Positions 17,625 to 26,479 of a stretch of DNA of 64,000 bases are shown here, one piece after another. A program made the position numbers and the translations under genes. Source of the stretch: Lachnospiraceae bacterium. GTDB lineage: Bacteria > Bacillota > Clostridia > Lachnospirales > Lachnospiraceae. Under the pieces are notes generated by a model. It searched no databases. It was given only the letters and a program-made list of their open reading frames with translations, and was not told the origin of the DNA. The first letter of the stretch is position 1; every line of letters starts with the position of its first letter. The stretch spans positions 62,001 through 126,000 of the forward strand of contig JALELZ010000026.1 in NCBI GenBank assembly GCA_022768465.1, given 5' to 3'.

Positions 17625-18548
17625 TTACGCACCGAATACAGCCAAACGGTCTAATTCAGCCGGTATTCTTGAATTTATACAATCCTTTATAAGACCGCGT
17701 TCATACTCATCAAAGGTCTTGTTAACTATGCAAAGCTCAAGAGCCTGCCCTGCCTTAAGTCCCATGCGTATGAGGCTGAGAGCGTCTAAAAGTCCTCTTA
17801 GGTCAAGTGCATGCTCTGATATCTCAGCATTTTCAGCCTTAAGTGCTATTTCGGCAAAAAGCTTTGCAAATTGAGCTGCGAAGCTATCCTTTATATCCGG
17901 ATAGCTGCGCTTAATAAGTCTTATGAGATCAGCTTCATCGATAGGCTTCATGCTGAGGATGACAAAACGAGAGCTTAATGCTTCATTAAGATCCCTTGTT
18001 CCCGCATAGCCATAGTTCATGGTTGCAATGAAGCGGCAGTCCGGAGCAATATTGATTTTGTCATAGCCCGGAACATCTATTATATGTCTGAAATCAAGAG
18101 CTGAATGGAGCACAGCCAGAGCTTCGTTTTTAGCCATATTTATCTCATCCAAAACAGCAAAACCGCCGTTTGATGCCGCAAGATATATAGGGCCCGGACG
18201 GAATACGACCTTTTGTCCGTCATAAGTGTCGGTACCTATAAGGTAGGCCGCATCGGTATTGATATGAAATGAGACATTCCATTCCGGACGGCCGAAAACT
18301 GCAGCAAGGTTGTCGGCAAGGACATTCTTACCGGTAGCCTTAGGACCTGCTAAAAGTATATTTCTGCCTGCAAGGATAGCGGCAACAGCCTCCTCCCAGG
18401 TATCCTTGCCGTAGTAAAGATACTCTGGTTCAGGTATACGCGAGATATACTCATTATGCGAAGCATATTTTGCCCTGAAATCCTTGATCCCGTCAATTAG
18501 CTCCTGGTTTAAACCTTCATTTTTTAGAAATTCAAGAATATCTGTCAT
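17625..18548 (-). CDS. MoxR-family AAA+ ATPase
   Basis: A 307-residue AAA+ ATPase: Walker A AGPKATGKNVLADNLA near 65-80, Walker B FAVLDEINMA near 135, sensor-1 FIATMNYG near 170. I chose ATG at 18548, preceded by AGAGGTGAG, over an in-frame GTG three codons upstream. Pairs with the adjacent VWA gene; such pairs remodel or load metals into enzymes. Target unknown. Confidence 0.88.
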   Translation of the reverse strand: MTDILEFLKNEGLNQELIDGIKDFRAKYASHNEYISRIPEPEYLYYGKDTWEEAVAAILAGRNILLAGPKATGKNVLADNLAAVFGRPEWNVSFHINTDAAYLIGTDTYDGQKVVFRPGPIYLAASNGGFAVLDEINMAKNEALAVLHSALDFRHIIDVPGYDKINIAPDCRFIATMNYGYAGTRDLNEALSSRFVILSMKPIDEADLIRLIKRSYPDIKDSFAAQFAKLFAEIALKAENAEISEHALDLRGLLDALSLIRMGLKAGQALELCIVNKTFDEYERGLIKDCINSRIPAELDRLAVFGA

Positions 18549-18684
18549 AATACTCACCTCTTTAAAATGGTGTTAAATAGCAAGAATCAATGTGTTTAAA
18601 ACTACACATAAGGTTGGTTATATTATAATTCTAAATATAAATTATAGTTCTGTAATTATAAAAAAAACATTAAAAATTCACTAT

Positions 18685-18714
18685 TAAAAAAGCAGACTGT
18701 ATTTAACAGTCTGC
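18685..18714 (-). terminator. Terminator overlapping the end of the 342-residue membrane protein gene
   Basis: Minus-strand stem GCAGACTGT / ACAGTCTGC then a run of T. The stop codon of the gene (18703-18705) lies in the loop, so the last codons form the stem. Confidence 0.75.
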
Positions 18715-19731
18715 AAATTCATCCTTATATCCGCAAATAAGAAACATTGGCTTAATTGCCGTTATTTCATCGTATTCCGTCTGAGAAACTGTCACTGTAT
18801 TATTTATAGCCTTAAGATCATACTTCATGACAGTATAAGCAGTAGGAATATCAGCTGCTCTTCCTTCTCGTATAATGCGTATCATACGACTGATCGTTTC
18901 AGGGTGAGCATACTGTGCAGGAAGCGGAAAGTCTCCGTCATAATGACTTATGAGTTCGGAAGACGCATCCACAGCCTTCTTAAATTCACGACCTGCGGCA
19001 CGAGAGTTATTCCTTGCCGTAGGAAGTACCTGCATACTCATCGCATAAAACATAAATGCGAATCCAAAAAGGATAATATATACAGCCATGCCTTTTCCCT
19101 GAAATACAGAATAGACACCGTAAACACATGCAACTATAGAAAATACGACTATAACTGCTGCAAAATACTTATATGCCGGTTTAATATTGTCGATGACTCT
19201 TTTCTGCTTTGCTGTGCGTGAAAGCTCATACGGTACAGCCTGATTTGAGGAAAGGAATGCCTTTGCGTTCCTAAGGGCCGCTACAGCCTCTTCAGCCTCC
19301 GGTGTAAGCTGTTTTAAATATCTTTTCTCTTCACGTGCTCTTTCTTCGGCCAAACGCTTTTCAGCTGCTTCACTGTGCGTAGGTATTTCAGGATAAAGCT
19401 CATGAAATTTATTTATAAAGTTGTCAACTTCATGTTCGTATTTGAAATTACACTGCTTTTCGCTTCCGTCTGAAAGCAGTACTACAAGATAAGGCATGGA
19501 GCCAAAGGCCCCTTTTCCGGAAAAACCATTTTTGGTCATGGCGATACGTTTGTATATGCGTCGAATATCGCCGTTTGAAACGTAGCATACTCTGTCTAAG
19601 AAAAAGGTATTCAGATATATGGCTTTTTTACCTATACCGCAAGGCCCGATCTTAATACAGGTTTTTTTATCATCTTTTAATATATCATCTGGAAGCTTAA
19701 TATTTCCCAACTGCTTAGGAGTAAAGAACAT
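18703..19731 (-). CDS. Uncharacterised two-helix membrane protein
   Basis: A 342-residue protein not recognised as a named family. N-terminal 1-115 resembles a PH-like/YcxB-type soluble fold (repeated aromatic beta strands, inference). Residues 118-150 are charged and helical (RLAEERAREEKRYLKQL), and two transmembrane helices lie near 190-212 and 216-236. The C-terminal 100 residues are soluble. Starts after AAGGAG and has its own terminator, so it is probably monocistronic. Confidence 0.65.
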   Translation of the reverse strand: MFFTPKQLGNIKLPDDILKDDKKTCIKIGPCGIGKKAIYLNTFFLDRVCYVSNGDIRRIYKRIAMTKNGFSGKGAFGSMPYLVVLLSDGSEKQCNFKYEHEVDNFINKFHELYPEIPTHSEAAEKRLAEERAREEKRYLKQLTPEAEEAVAALRNAKAFLSSNQAVPYELSRTAKQKRVIDNIKPAYKYFAAVIVVFSIVACVYGVYSVFQGKGMAVYIILFGFAFMFYAMSMQVLPTARNNSRAAGREFKKAVDASSELISHYDGDFPLPAQYAHPETISRMIRIIREGRAADIPTAYTVMKYDLKAINNTVTVSQTEYDEITAIKPMFLICGYKDEFADC

Positions 19732-20113
19732 AGATTCTCCTTAATAATATCTGTGTGAAGGTTTGAAGCATATATTTTTCAAAATCAGGAAATTTAGTTG
19801 TTCACACAGTGCTTTTCTAGAGTTTTTTACTGCTTTCGGAGCACAGTATAATGTTTCTCCCCAAACGGCTGACTGATTAAAAAGTTATATCGATAATGCA
19901 GTCAATCGGTGCATAGCATATTGTACAGGCAGAGGACATACGCCGCCGAAAGCAGTGTTTCGTCAAATATTTCGCGTAGTTACGGCAAAAGCGAATACTT
20001 GTGCAGAATAAGCTTAAGCCGGCTAATGGAAACAATTCAGGCGGAGGATATCCTCCTCCGCCTGTGTAAGGATTTTTTTCTTTGTAGTGTATTGAATTAA
20101 TTAAATCAAATAC
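19732..20113. other. Gene-free gap between cstA-like gene and membrane protein gene
   Basis: No gene supported. A perfect 11-bp inverted repeat ACTGCTTTCGG (19829-19839) / CCGAAAGCAGT (19946-19956) is separated by 106 bp. A strong hairpin GGCGGAGGA-TATCC-TCCTCCGCC is at about 20039-20063, probably ending the minus-strand cstA-like transcript, though no T-run follows on that strand. Confidence 0.4.
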
Positions 20114-21589
20114 TTATGCAGTACGATATTTCTTTGACTTTGTCATGAACAGCATAAGGAATGCTGCTGCACAGATGATACCTACAGGGTAAGCAACTGC
20201 TGTGTTGTTCTTGAAGAACGGAATCATACCGAGGCACTCGCCTGCCATGCAGAAGTATGTTATAGAAACAGCACTCATGAATGTTGCAGGAACTGCACAG
20301 ATCCAGAAGTTCTTCTTTTCCATAGCAAGGTACATAGCGCCTGTCCAAAGAACGAGCATTGCAAGTGTCTGGTTAGACCATGAGAAGTATCTCCATACTA
20401 CCTGGTAGCTGAGGAATCCGAGTGTGTTACCGAATCCGAGGACAGCACCTATTCCGAGTACAGGGATGCAGAGCTTAAGTCGGCCTGCCATTGACTCCTG
20501 TTCAATTCCAAGCCAGTCTGAAAGAGTAAGTCTTGCAGAACGGAAAGCTGTATCACCTGATGTGATAGGACAAACAACAACACCGATCATAGCGAGGATA
20601 ACGCCGACGTTACCCATTGTCTTAAGTGAAACGTCATAGATAGCTGCTGACTGACCCGCTGCAAGAGCCTCGTTGAGGCCTGTGTTAAGTCCGTCTGTTA
20701 CTGCATAGAGTGAGCAGCCTGCTGCAGCCCAGATAAGAGCTATGATACCCTCTGCAACCATGGCACCGTAGAATACGAAATGTCCCTGCTTCTCAGAAGC
20801 GAGGCAACGTGCCATAAGCGGAGACTGTGTTGAGTGGAAGCCTGAAACGGCACCACAAGCAACGGTGATGAACATGAAGCTCCAGATAGGCTTTCCGTCA
20901 GGATGCATGTTTCTGAAGTTTGACCAAAGCTCAGGTATTACGTAATCAGGGTTTGTGAATATACCGAAGATAACGCCTATAGCCATGAGAATAAGGCAGA
21001 TACCGAATACCGGGTAGATCTTACCGATGATCTTATCGATCGAAAGGAAGGTCGCGATGAAATAGTAAACGAGTATTATAGCAAGCCATACAGTAGTTGA
21101 AGCAAGAGCACCGCTTACGCCCTTTTCTGTAAGAAGAGTAACGATAAGACCTGCAGGTCCTACTGCGAAAACAGTACCAACCATGATAAGAAGGATTACT
21201 GCGAAAACTCGCATGATATTCTTCATTACAGGTCCGAGATACTTACCTGTAACCTCTGCTATTGAGGCACCGTTATTTCTCTCAGAAAGCATTCCTGAGA
21301 AATAATCATGTACGGCACCTGCGAAAATGGTTCCGAATGTGATCCAAAGGAAAACAACAGGTCCCCATAAAGCTCCCTGAAGTGCTCCGAAGATCGGGCC
21401 GAGTCCGGCAATGTTAAGAAGCTGAACAAGGAACAGCTTCCACTGCGGCATTACGACGAAGTCCACGCCATCGTTTATAGCAATGGCAGGTGTCTCTCTG
21501 TCGTCAGGGCCAAATGTATCACTGACGATCTTTCCATAGGTGAAATAACCTACTATAAGAATCGCAAGACAGATTAAAAAGCTAATCAT
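20114..21589 (-). CDS. CstA-like peptide/pyruvate carrier
   Basis: A 491-residue polytopic protein of the carbon-starvation CstA family. Motifs: QLLNIAGLGPIFGALQGALWG near residues 55-75 and VHDYFSGMLSERNNGASIAE near 93-112. Short CstA-type proteins of about 480 residues in Bacillota are putative pyruvate or peptide transporters (BtsT/CstA superfamily). Starts after AGGAGG. Substrate cannot be told from sequence. Divergent from the aro operon across a 330-bp control region. Confidence 0.85.
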   Translation of the reverse strand: MISFLICLAILIVGYFTYGKIVSDTFGPDDRETPAIAINDGVDFVVMPQWKLFLVQLLNIAGLGPIFGALQGALWGPVVFLWITFGTIFAGAVHDYFSGMLSERNNGASIAEVTGKYLGPVMKNIMRVFAVILLIMVGTVFAVGPAGLIVTLLTEKGVSGALASTTVWLAIILVYYFIATFLSIDKIIGKIYPVFGICLILMAIGVIFGIFTNPDYVIPELWSNFRNMHPDGKPIWSFMFITVACGAVSGFHSTQSPLMARCLASEKQGHFVFYGAMVAEGIIALIWAAAGCSLYAVTDGLNTGLNEALAAGQSAAIYDVSLKTMGNVGVILAMIGVVVCPITSGDTAFRSARLTLSDWLGIEQESMAGRLKLCIPVLGIGAVLGFGNTLGFLSYQVVWRYFSWSNQTLAMLVLWTGAMYLAMEKKNFWICAVPATFMSAVSITYFCMAGECLGMIPFFKNNTAVAYPVGIICAAAFLMLFMTKSKKYRTA

Positions 21590-21854
21590 AACTACTACCT
21601 CCTAAAGAATCTCTGCCTGCAAGAAAATAAATTCCTCACAGTTCGTTATAAGACTTTTGTAAGAAAAATGCAATGATTTTGGTTAAATTTAATATATTAA
21701 GGTAACCGATTGTTACGTTAAATCATATAAATATAACATTAAAAACCGGCGCTTTGATCGCTTTTTTCGAAGCATTTTGCAAAACCATATGTATTAGGCA
21801 ATGAAAATGCTTATCTTTGGAATGTGTTTCATATGAGACAAGTCATGATAGTGC

Positions 21855-21883
21855 TTGACAACAGGTAAAAATAGTAATATCAT
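21855..21883 (+). promoter_or_regulatory. Promoter of the aro operon
   Basis: TTGACA (21855-21860), 17-bp spacer, TATCAT (21878-21883). Expected start near 21890, 32 bases before the leader ORF. Confidence 0.75.
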
Positions 21884-21921
21884 CGCTTTAAATCGCTAAA
21901 GAAAAGGGACTATAGACAATA

Positions 21922-21987
21922 ATGAAGAACATGAACAGCACAGCTGCATACCTTTTTTACTATTATTACTTTTATATTGAAAAGTAA
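21922..21987 (+). CDS. Tyr/Phe-rich leader peptide of the aro operon
   Basis: A 21-codon ORF too short for most gene callers. Codons 10-18 read YLFYYYYFY: six Tyr and two Phe in nine codons, with no Trp anywhere. A weak AAAGGGA binding site precedes it. The 10-bp hairpin TATTACTTTT / AAAAGTAATA covers its last Tyr codons and stop, and an intrinsic terminator lies 56 bp after the stop. This is the layout of a ribosome-stalling attenuator responding to charged tRNA-Tyr and tRNA-Phe, matching an operon that contains tyrA and pheA but no trp genes. Translation and attenuation are inferred. Confidence 0.8.
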   Translation: MKNMNSTAAYLFYYYYFYIEK

Positions 21988-22075
21988 TAGCTGTTTATGG
22001 TGCATGCAAAGCCGTTTGTAATTATACCCGTATATTATCGTGGAGCTGCACATAAGGTGCGGCTCTTATTTTTTA
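21962..22075 (+). terminator. Attenuator: pause hairpin and intrinsic terminator before aroF
   Basis: Pause-type hairpin at about 21963-21988 overlaps the leader ORF end. The terminator GAGCTGCAC (22043-22051) / GTGCGGCTC (22057-22065) is followed by TTATTTTTTAT. The intervening GGTGCATGC segment (about 22000) contains GTGCA, complementary to TGCAC of the terminator 5' arm, giving a possible antiterminator. Only folding and mutants would settle the competing pairs. Confidence 0.75.
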
Positions 22076-22186
22076 TCAGGCAGTATAGTTGCTTTAGGAT
22101 AGAGAAATCAGTTACAGACAGCATTTTTGAAGATATTAATATATAATAATGATATGAGTCGGCATGAGCCGGCAAAGGAGGATGAA

Positions 22187-23188
22187 ATGATCGCAGTACT
22201 TAAGCCGAATACAACTATAGAGCAAAGAAGCCACCTTATTGACTGGCTCAAGGGACAGAACGTCGATGTGCATATTTCCGAGGGCAAGGAATATACGGTA
22301 CTCGGTCTTGTCGGCAATACGAGCAATATAGATGTTGAGCTTCTTCAGAGCCTAAGCATCGTTAGTTCGGTCAAGATCATTTCAGAGCCTTTTAAAAAGG
22401 CCAACAGAAAGTTTCATCCGGAAAACACGGTCATTAATGTAGGAGACGTCAAAATAGGAGACGGAAGCTGTGTGATGATAGCAGGCCCAAGCTCTGTAGA
22501 AAGTGAAGAGCAGATCATAGATATCGCCAAAAAGGTCAAGGCTGCCGGAGCAAAGATATTAAGAGGCAGTGCTTTCAAACAGAGCGGCTCACCTTACGAA
22601 TTCCAGGGGCTTAAGGCCGACGGCATTGACATGCTTATTGAGGCAAAAAAGGAGACAGGCCTTCCTATCATTTCTGAAATAATGAGCATTAACGATCTTG
22701 CGGTTTTTGAGAATGTTGACATTATCCAGGTAGGCGCAAGAAACATGCAGAATACAGAGCTCTTAAAGGAGCTTGGAAGAATAAGAAAGCCGGTTCTTAT
22801 AAAGAGAGGACTTGCAAATAATTTAAAAGAACTTCTTATGAGTGCTGAGCATGTTATGGCAGGCGGCAATGAAAAGGTCATTCTCTGCGAAAGAGGTATA
22901 AGAACATTTGAGACCTACACAAAGAATACTCTCGATCTTTCGGCAGTACCTGTGCTTCATGAGCTTTCACATTTGCCGGTAATAGTTGATCCGAGCAGAA
23001 GCACAGGATATTCCAAATATGTTGAACCGATGTCATTGGCAGCGGCTGCCTGCGGAGCAGACGGACTGATGATAGAGGTACATGAGGATCCTATGAATGC
23101 ATTAAGCGACGGAGCTTCCTCAATAGATCCGGAGCATTTTGCAAGAATTTCAGATAAGATAAGAATGATCCGTGAGGTGATAAAATAA
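22187..23188 (+). CDS. aroF: 3-deoxy-7-phosphoheptulonate (DAHP) synthase, AroF/AroA-beta type
   Basis: First step of the shikimate pathway: PEP + erythrose-4-phosphate to DAHP. 333 residues with a ferredoxin-like regulatory N-domain (about 1-70) and a KDO8P-synthase-like barrel. Motifs: AGPSSVESEEQ, RGSAFKQSGSPYEFQG (the usual KPRTSPY is changed here to KQSGSPY), QVGARNMQN, KPVLIKRG, VDPSRSTG. I chose the ATG at 22187 because AAAGGAGG sits 6 bases upstream; a longer frame from 22127 lacks a site and starts inside the leader. Its stop overlaps the tyrA start. Confidence 0.92.
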   Translation: MIAVLKPNTTIEQRSHLIDWLKGQNVDVHISEGKEYTVLGLVGNTSNIDVELLQSLSIVSSVKIISEPFKKANRKFHPENTVINVGDVKIGDGSCVMIAGPSSVESEEQIIDIAKKVKAAGAKILRGSAFKQSGSPYEFQGLKADGIDMLIEAKKETGLPIISEIMSINDLAVFENVDIIQVGARNMQNTELLKELGRIRKPVLIKRGLANNLKELLMSAEHVMAGGNEKVILCERGIRTFETYTKNTLDLSAVPVLHELSHLPVIVDPSRSTGYSKYVEPMSLAAAACGADGLMIEVHEDPMNALSDGASSIDPEHFARISDKIRMIREVIK

Positions 23189-24018
23189 TGACACTCGGAG
23201 TAGTCGGACTCGGACTTATTGGCGGGTCATTTACAAAGGCATACAAGGAGGCGGGGCACAGAGTTCTCGGCTTTGATACCGACAAGACCATACTCGGCTT
23301 TACTATCCTTGAAGGAGCGGTCGATGAAGAGCTGACAAGCGACAATATGAAGGAATGTGATCTTTTGCTCATCACTACATATATCAATGCAGCCGCAGAA
23401 TGGTTTAAGGAGAATGCGCCTTACATAGATAAGCACACAGTTGTTATAGATTGTCTCGGCGTTAAGAAAAACATATGTGAGCTTGGCTTTAAGCTTGCAA
23501 AGCAGTATGGATTTACCTATGTCGGCGGACACCCTATGGCAGGAACGCAGTATGCAGGCTTTAAGCATTCAAGAGCTAATATGTTTAAGGGAGCGCCTAT
23601 GGTGCTGGTACCTCCGGTATATGACGATATGCAGTTTCTTGACAATATTAAACAGTTACTTGCACCTGCAGGTTTCGGAAAGCTCTCTGTAACTACTGCC
23701 GAGGAGCATGACAGGATGATAGGCTTTACATCTCAGATGGCACATATAGTTTCAAATGCCTATATCAAGAGTCCTACAGCAGGAAGCCACAAGGGCTTTT
23801 CCGCAGGAAGCTACAAGGATCTTACAAGAGTTGCAAGACTCAATCCTAAAATGTGGGCAGAGCTGTTTATGGATAATCGTGAAAATGTCATTAAAGAAAT
23901 CGACTGGATGCTTGGTTTCCTTCAGGAATACAGAGATGCAATAACAGACGATGATGAGGAAAGACTTGTTCGCATTCTTGACGAGGGCAGCCAGAAAAAA
24001 ATTGCATTGGACGGCTGA
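23188..24018 (+). CDS. tyrA: Prephenate dehydrogenase
   Basis: Oxidises prephenate to 4-hydroxyphenylpyruvate with NAD(P)+ for tyrosine synthesis. 276 residues: Rossmann motif GLGLIGGS at the N-terminus and GGHPMAGT near residue 113. No ACT domain, so feedback control by tyrosine is not obvious, leaving a role for the upstream Tyr/Phe attenuator. Start overlaps the aroF stop (TAATG), implying translational coupling. Confidence 0.92.
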   Translation: MTLGVVGLGLIGGSFTKAYKEAGHRVLGFDTDKTILGFTILEGAVDEELTSDNMKECDLLLITTYINAAAEWFKENAPYIDKHTVVIDCLGVKKNICELGFKLAKQYGFTYVGGHPMAGTQYAGFKHSRANMFKGAPMVLVPPVYDDMQFLDNIKQLLAPAGFGKLSVTTAEEHDRMIGFTSQMAHIVSNAYIKSPTAGSHKGFSAGSYKDLTRVARLNPKMWAELFMDNRENVIKEIDWMLGFLQEYRDAITDDDEERLVRILDEGSQKKIALDG

Positions 24019-24039
24019 AAATAATATGAGGTGAACAGA

Positions 24040-25107
24040 ATGAAGATCATTGATGTCAATACAAAAAGCCCATATAAGGTTCTTTGCGGCGAGGAGCTCA
24101 TAGAGAAAAGCGGAATTCTCATAAAGGAATATGCAGGTCTTAATAAAAAAGCTGAAACCGCAGCCTTGATAACGGATGACACGGTTGACAGATATTTTGC
24201 CGATGAGATCTTTGACAGTCTTAAGGCTGCTGGATTCAGAACAGTAAAATATGTTCTTCCTAACGGAGAAGCATCTAAAAATGTTTCTAACTATATCAAG
24301 ATACTTGAATTTTTAGCTGAAAAGCAGCTTACAAGGACTGATTTTATTGTTGCTGTGGGAGGCGGAGTAGTTGGCGATATGTCAGGCTTTGCAGCTGCAA
24401 CATTTTTAAGAGGCATCGACTTTATACAGATACCTACAACCTTGCTTGCCTGCGTGGACTCATCCGTAGGAGGAAAGACAGGTATGGATCTTAAGGCAGG
24501 AAAAAATCTTGCCGGAGCATTTCACCAGCCTAAGCTTGTAATATGTGATTATGATGTACTTGATACGCTGCCTCCGGAGATATTTAAAGACGGCTGCGCA
24601 GAGGTCATAAAGTACGGCATACTTGGCGACAGCAGACTTTTTGAGCATCTGAGCGAAAAGGGTGTAGACTTTGACAGAGGATATGTTATTCCCAGATGCA
24701 TTGAAATGAAGCGAGATGTAGTTGTTGAGGATGAATTTGATAACGGACAGAGACAGCTTTTGAATTTAGGACATACACTTGCACATGCAGCAGAAATGCG
24801 CAGTAATTACAGACTGTCTCACGGAAGAGCAGTTGCCATAGGCATGGCGGTATTTGCCAAGGCTTCGGCAGCAGAAGGTCTCTGCTCTGAGGACTGTGCC
24901 GATACCATCATGAAAACTATAGAAAAATTCGGACTTCCTTCACATTGCCGCTACAGTGCGGACGAGCTTTATGATGTCATGAGGAAAGACAAAAAGAGAA
25001 AGGGCAGCAGCATTTCGATAATCCTTCCTGAATATATAGGAAAATGCATCATCAGACGCATGGAGCTTTCGGAGCTTAAAGGCTTTATTGAAAAGGGACT
25101 CGAATAA
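24040..25107 (+). CDS. aroB: 3-dehydroquinate synthase
   Basis: Second shikimate step, NAD- and metal-dependent. 355 residues from the ATG at 24040, which has GAGGTG just upstream; a GTG at 24031 would add three residues. Motifs: GGGVVGDMSGFAAATFLRG, IPTTLLACVDSSVGGKTG, then ECVE-type KDGCAEVIKYG and the metal-binding NLGHTLAHA and LSHGRAVAIGM. Full family length. Confidence 0.95.
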   Translation: MKIIDVNTKSPYKVLCGEELIEKSGILIKEYAGLNKKAETAALITDDTVDRYFADEIFDSLKAAGFRTVKYVLPNGEASKNVSNYIKILEFLAEKQLTRTDFIVAVGGGVVGDMSGFAAATFLRGIDFIQIPTTLLACVDSSVGGKTGMDLKAGKNLAGAFHQPKLVICDYDVLDTLPPEIFKDGCAEVIKYGILGDSRLFEHLSEKGVDFDRGYVIPRCIEMKRDVVVEDEFDNGQRQLLNLGHTLAHAAEMRSNYRLSHGRAVAIGMAVFAKASAAEGLCSEDCADTIMKTIEKFGLPSHCRYSADELYDVMRKDKKRKGSSISIILPEYIGKCIIRRMELSELKGFIEKGLE

Positions 25108-25160
25108 GCCGGATGTAAATTATAAAAAAAAAAATTAACATGCAAGGAGTCATTAAACGC

Positions 25161-26384
25161 ATGAAAGCAACAATAACTTCGGCGAAGCTTCACGGAGATA
25201 TAAATGCCATAGCTTCAAAATCACAGGCTCACAGAATGCTTATATGTGCGGCCTTTTCAGACAGACCGACAAAAATCATATGTAAAGAGCGTTCACTTGA
25301 TATAGATGCGACAGCGGAATGCTTAAGGGCAATCGGCTGCGGCATTGCTTATGATGACAATGAAGGCAGTTTTTTGGTGACTCCGGCAAAAGAAATCAAT
25401 AAGCAGGCAGTGATAGACTGTGGTGAGAGCGGATCTACATTAAGGTTTTTGCTGCCGGTGGTATGCGCGCTCGGGATCGAATGCACTATAGTCATGCACG
25501 GGAGACTGCCGGAGAGGCCGTTATCACCGCTTTGGGAAGAGCTTAAGGCGCACGGCTGCGGTTTAAAGCATAATCCTGATAAGACTATAAGTACCTCGGG
25601 AAAGTTAAAGGGCGGACGCTTTACACTTGCAGCTGATATATCTTCTCAGTTTATAAGCGGCATGCTGTTTGCAATGCCTCTCATTGAAGAAAAATCAGAG
25701 CTCAGGCTTACCGGAAAGGTTGAGTCAAAAAATTATATACTGATGACAATGGATGCACAGCGTATGTTCGGTGTGAATTCAAGCTGGGAAGAAGACAGAC
25801 TGACAGTTCCTTTCAATACGGCTTACAGCTCACCGGGAGAGGCAAATGTTGAAGGCGATTGGTCAAACGGAGCCTTCTGGCTGAGTGCGGCAAAGCTTAC
25901 AGGCGGAGCGGTTAAATGCAGCGGACTTGATATTAATTCAAGACAGGGAGATAAAGCTGCGGCAGAGCTTATAGATGAGATATATAATGGAAATGCCGTG
26001 GTAGATGCAAAGGATGTGCCTGACCTTGTGCCTGTGCTTTCTGTGGTTGCTGCGGTATCTCCGGGAGTGACACGCTTTATACACGCTGAAAGACTCAGGA
26101 TAAAGGAAAGCGACAGAATAAAGACTACTATCGCAATGCTTGAAAATCTCGGAGCAAAATGCGAGGAAACCGAGGACGGAATAATTGTTGCCGGTGTCAG
26201 AGAGCTTACGGGAGGCAGAGTTGACAGCTGCAACGATCATCGTATAGCGATGAGTGCCGCAATTGCTGCAATTGTCTGCTCCGGAAATGTTGAGATTGAT
26301 GGAGCTGAGGCCGTCAGAAAATCTTATCCGGATTTCTGGAAGGATTATCAGAGACTTGGCGGTACGGTAACATTAACTGAGTGA
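25161..26384 (+). CDS. aroA: 3-phosphoshikimate 1-carboxyvinyltransferase (EPSP synthase)
   Basis: Joins PEP to shikimate-3-phosphate. About 407 residues; the ATG at 25161 follows AAGGAG (25144-25149), preferred over an in-frame ATG at 25140. Motifs: SKSQAHRMLI near the N-terminus, GESGSTLRFLLPV, GRLPERPLSPL, and RIKESDRIKTT. The LPERPLSPL form places it in the class II-like/short-loop group common in Bacillota. Confidence 0.93.
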   Translation: MKATITSAKLHGDINAIASKSQAHRMLICAAFSDRPTKIICKERSLDIDATAECLRAIGCGIAYDDNEGSFLVTPAKEINKQAVIDCGESGSTLRFLLPVVCALGIECTIVMHGRLPERPLSPLWEELKAHGCGLKHNPDKTISTSGKLKGGRFTLAADISSQFISGMLFAMPLIEEKSELRLTGKVESKNYILMTMDAQRMFGVNSSWEEDRLTVPFNTAYSSPGEANVEGDWSNGAFWLSAAKLTGGAVKCSGLDINSRQGDKAAAELIDEIYNGNAVVDAKDVPDLVPVLSVVAAVSPGVTRFIHAERLRIKESDRIKTTIAMLENLGAKCEETEDGIIVAGVRELTGGRVDSCNDHRIAMSAAIAAIVCSGNVEIDGAEAVRKSYPDFWKDYQRLGGTVTLTE

Positions 26385-26479
26385 CATTGAAAGTAAAAGG
26401 CTGAAAGTTGATTATAAGAAGTTGCGGATATAATATATACTGCGGCAGTAAATATATATAAAACAGCAGGAATAAAAAC

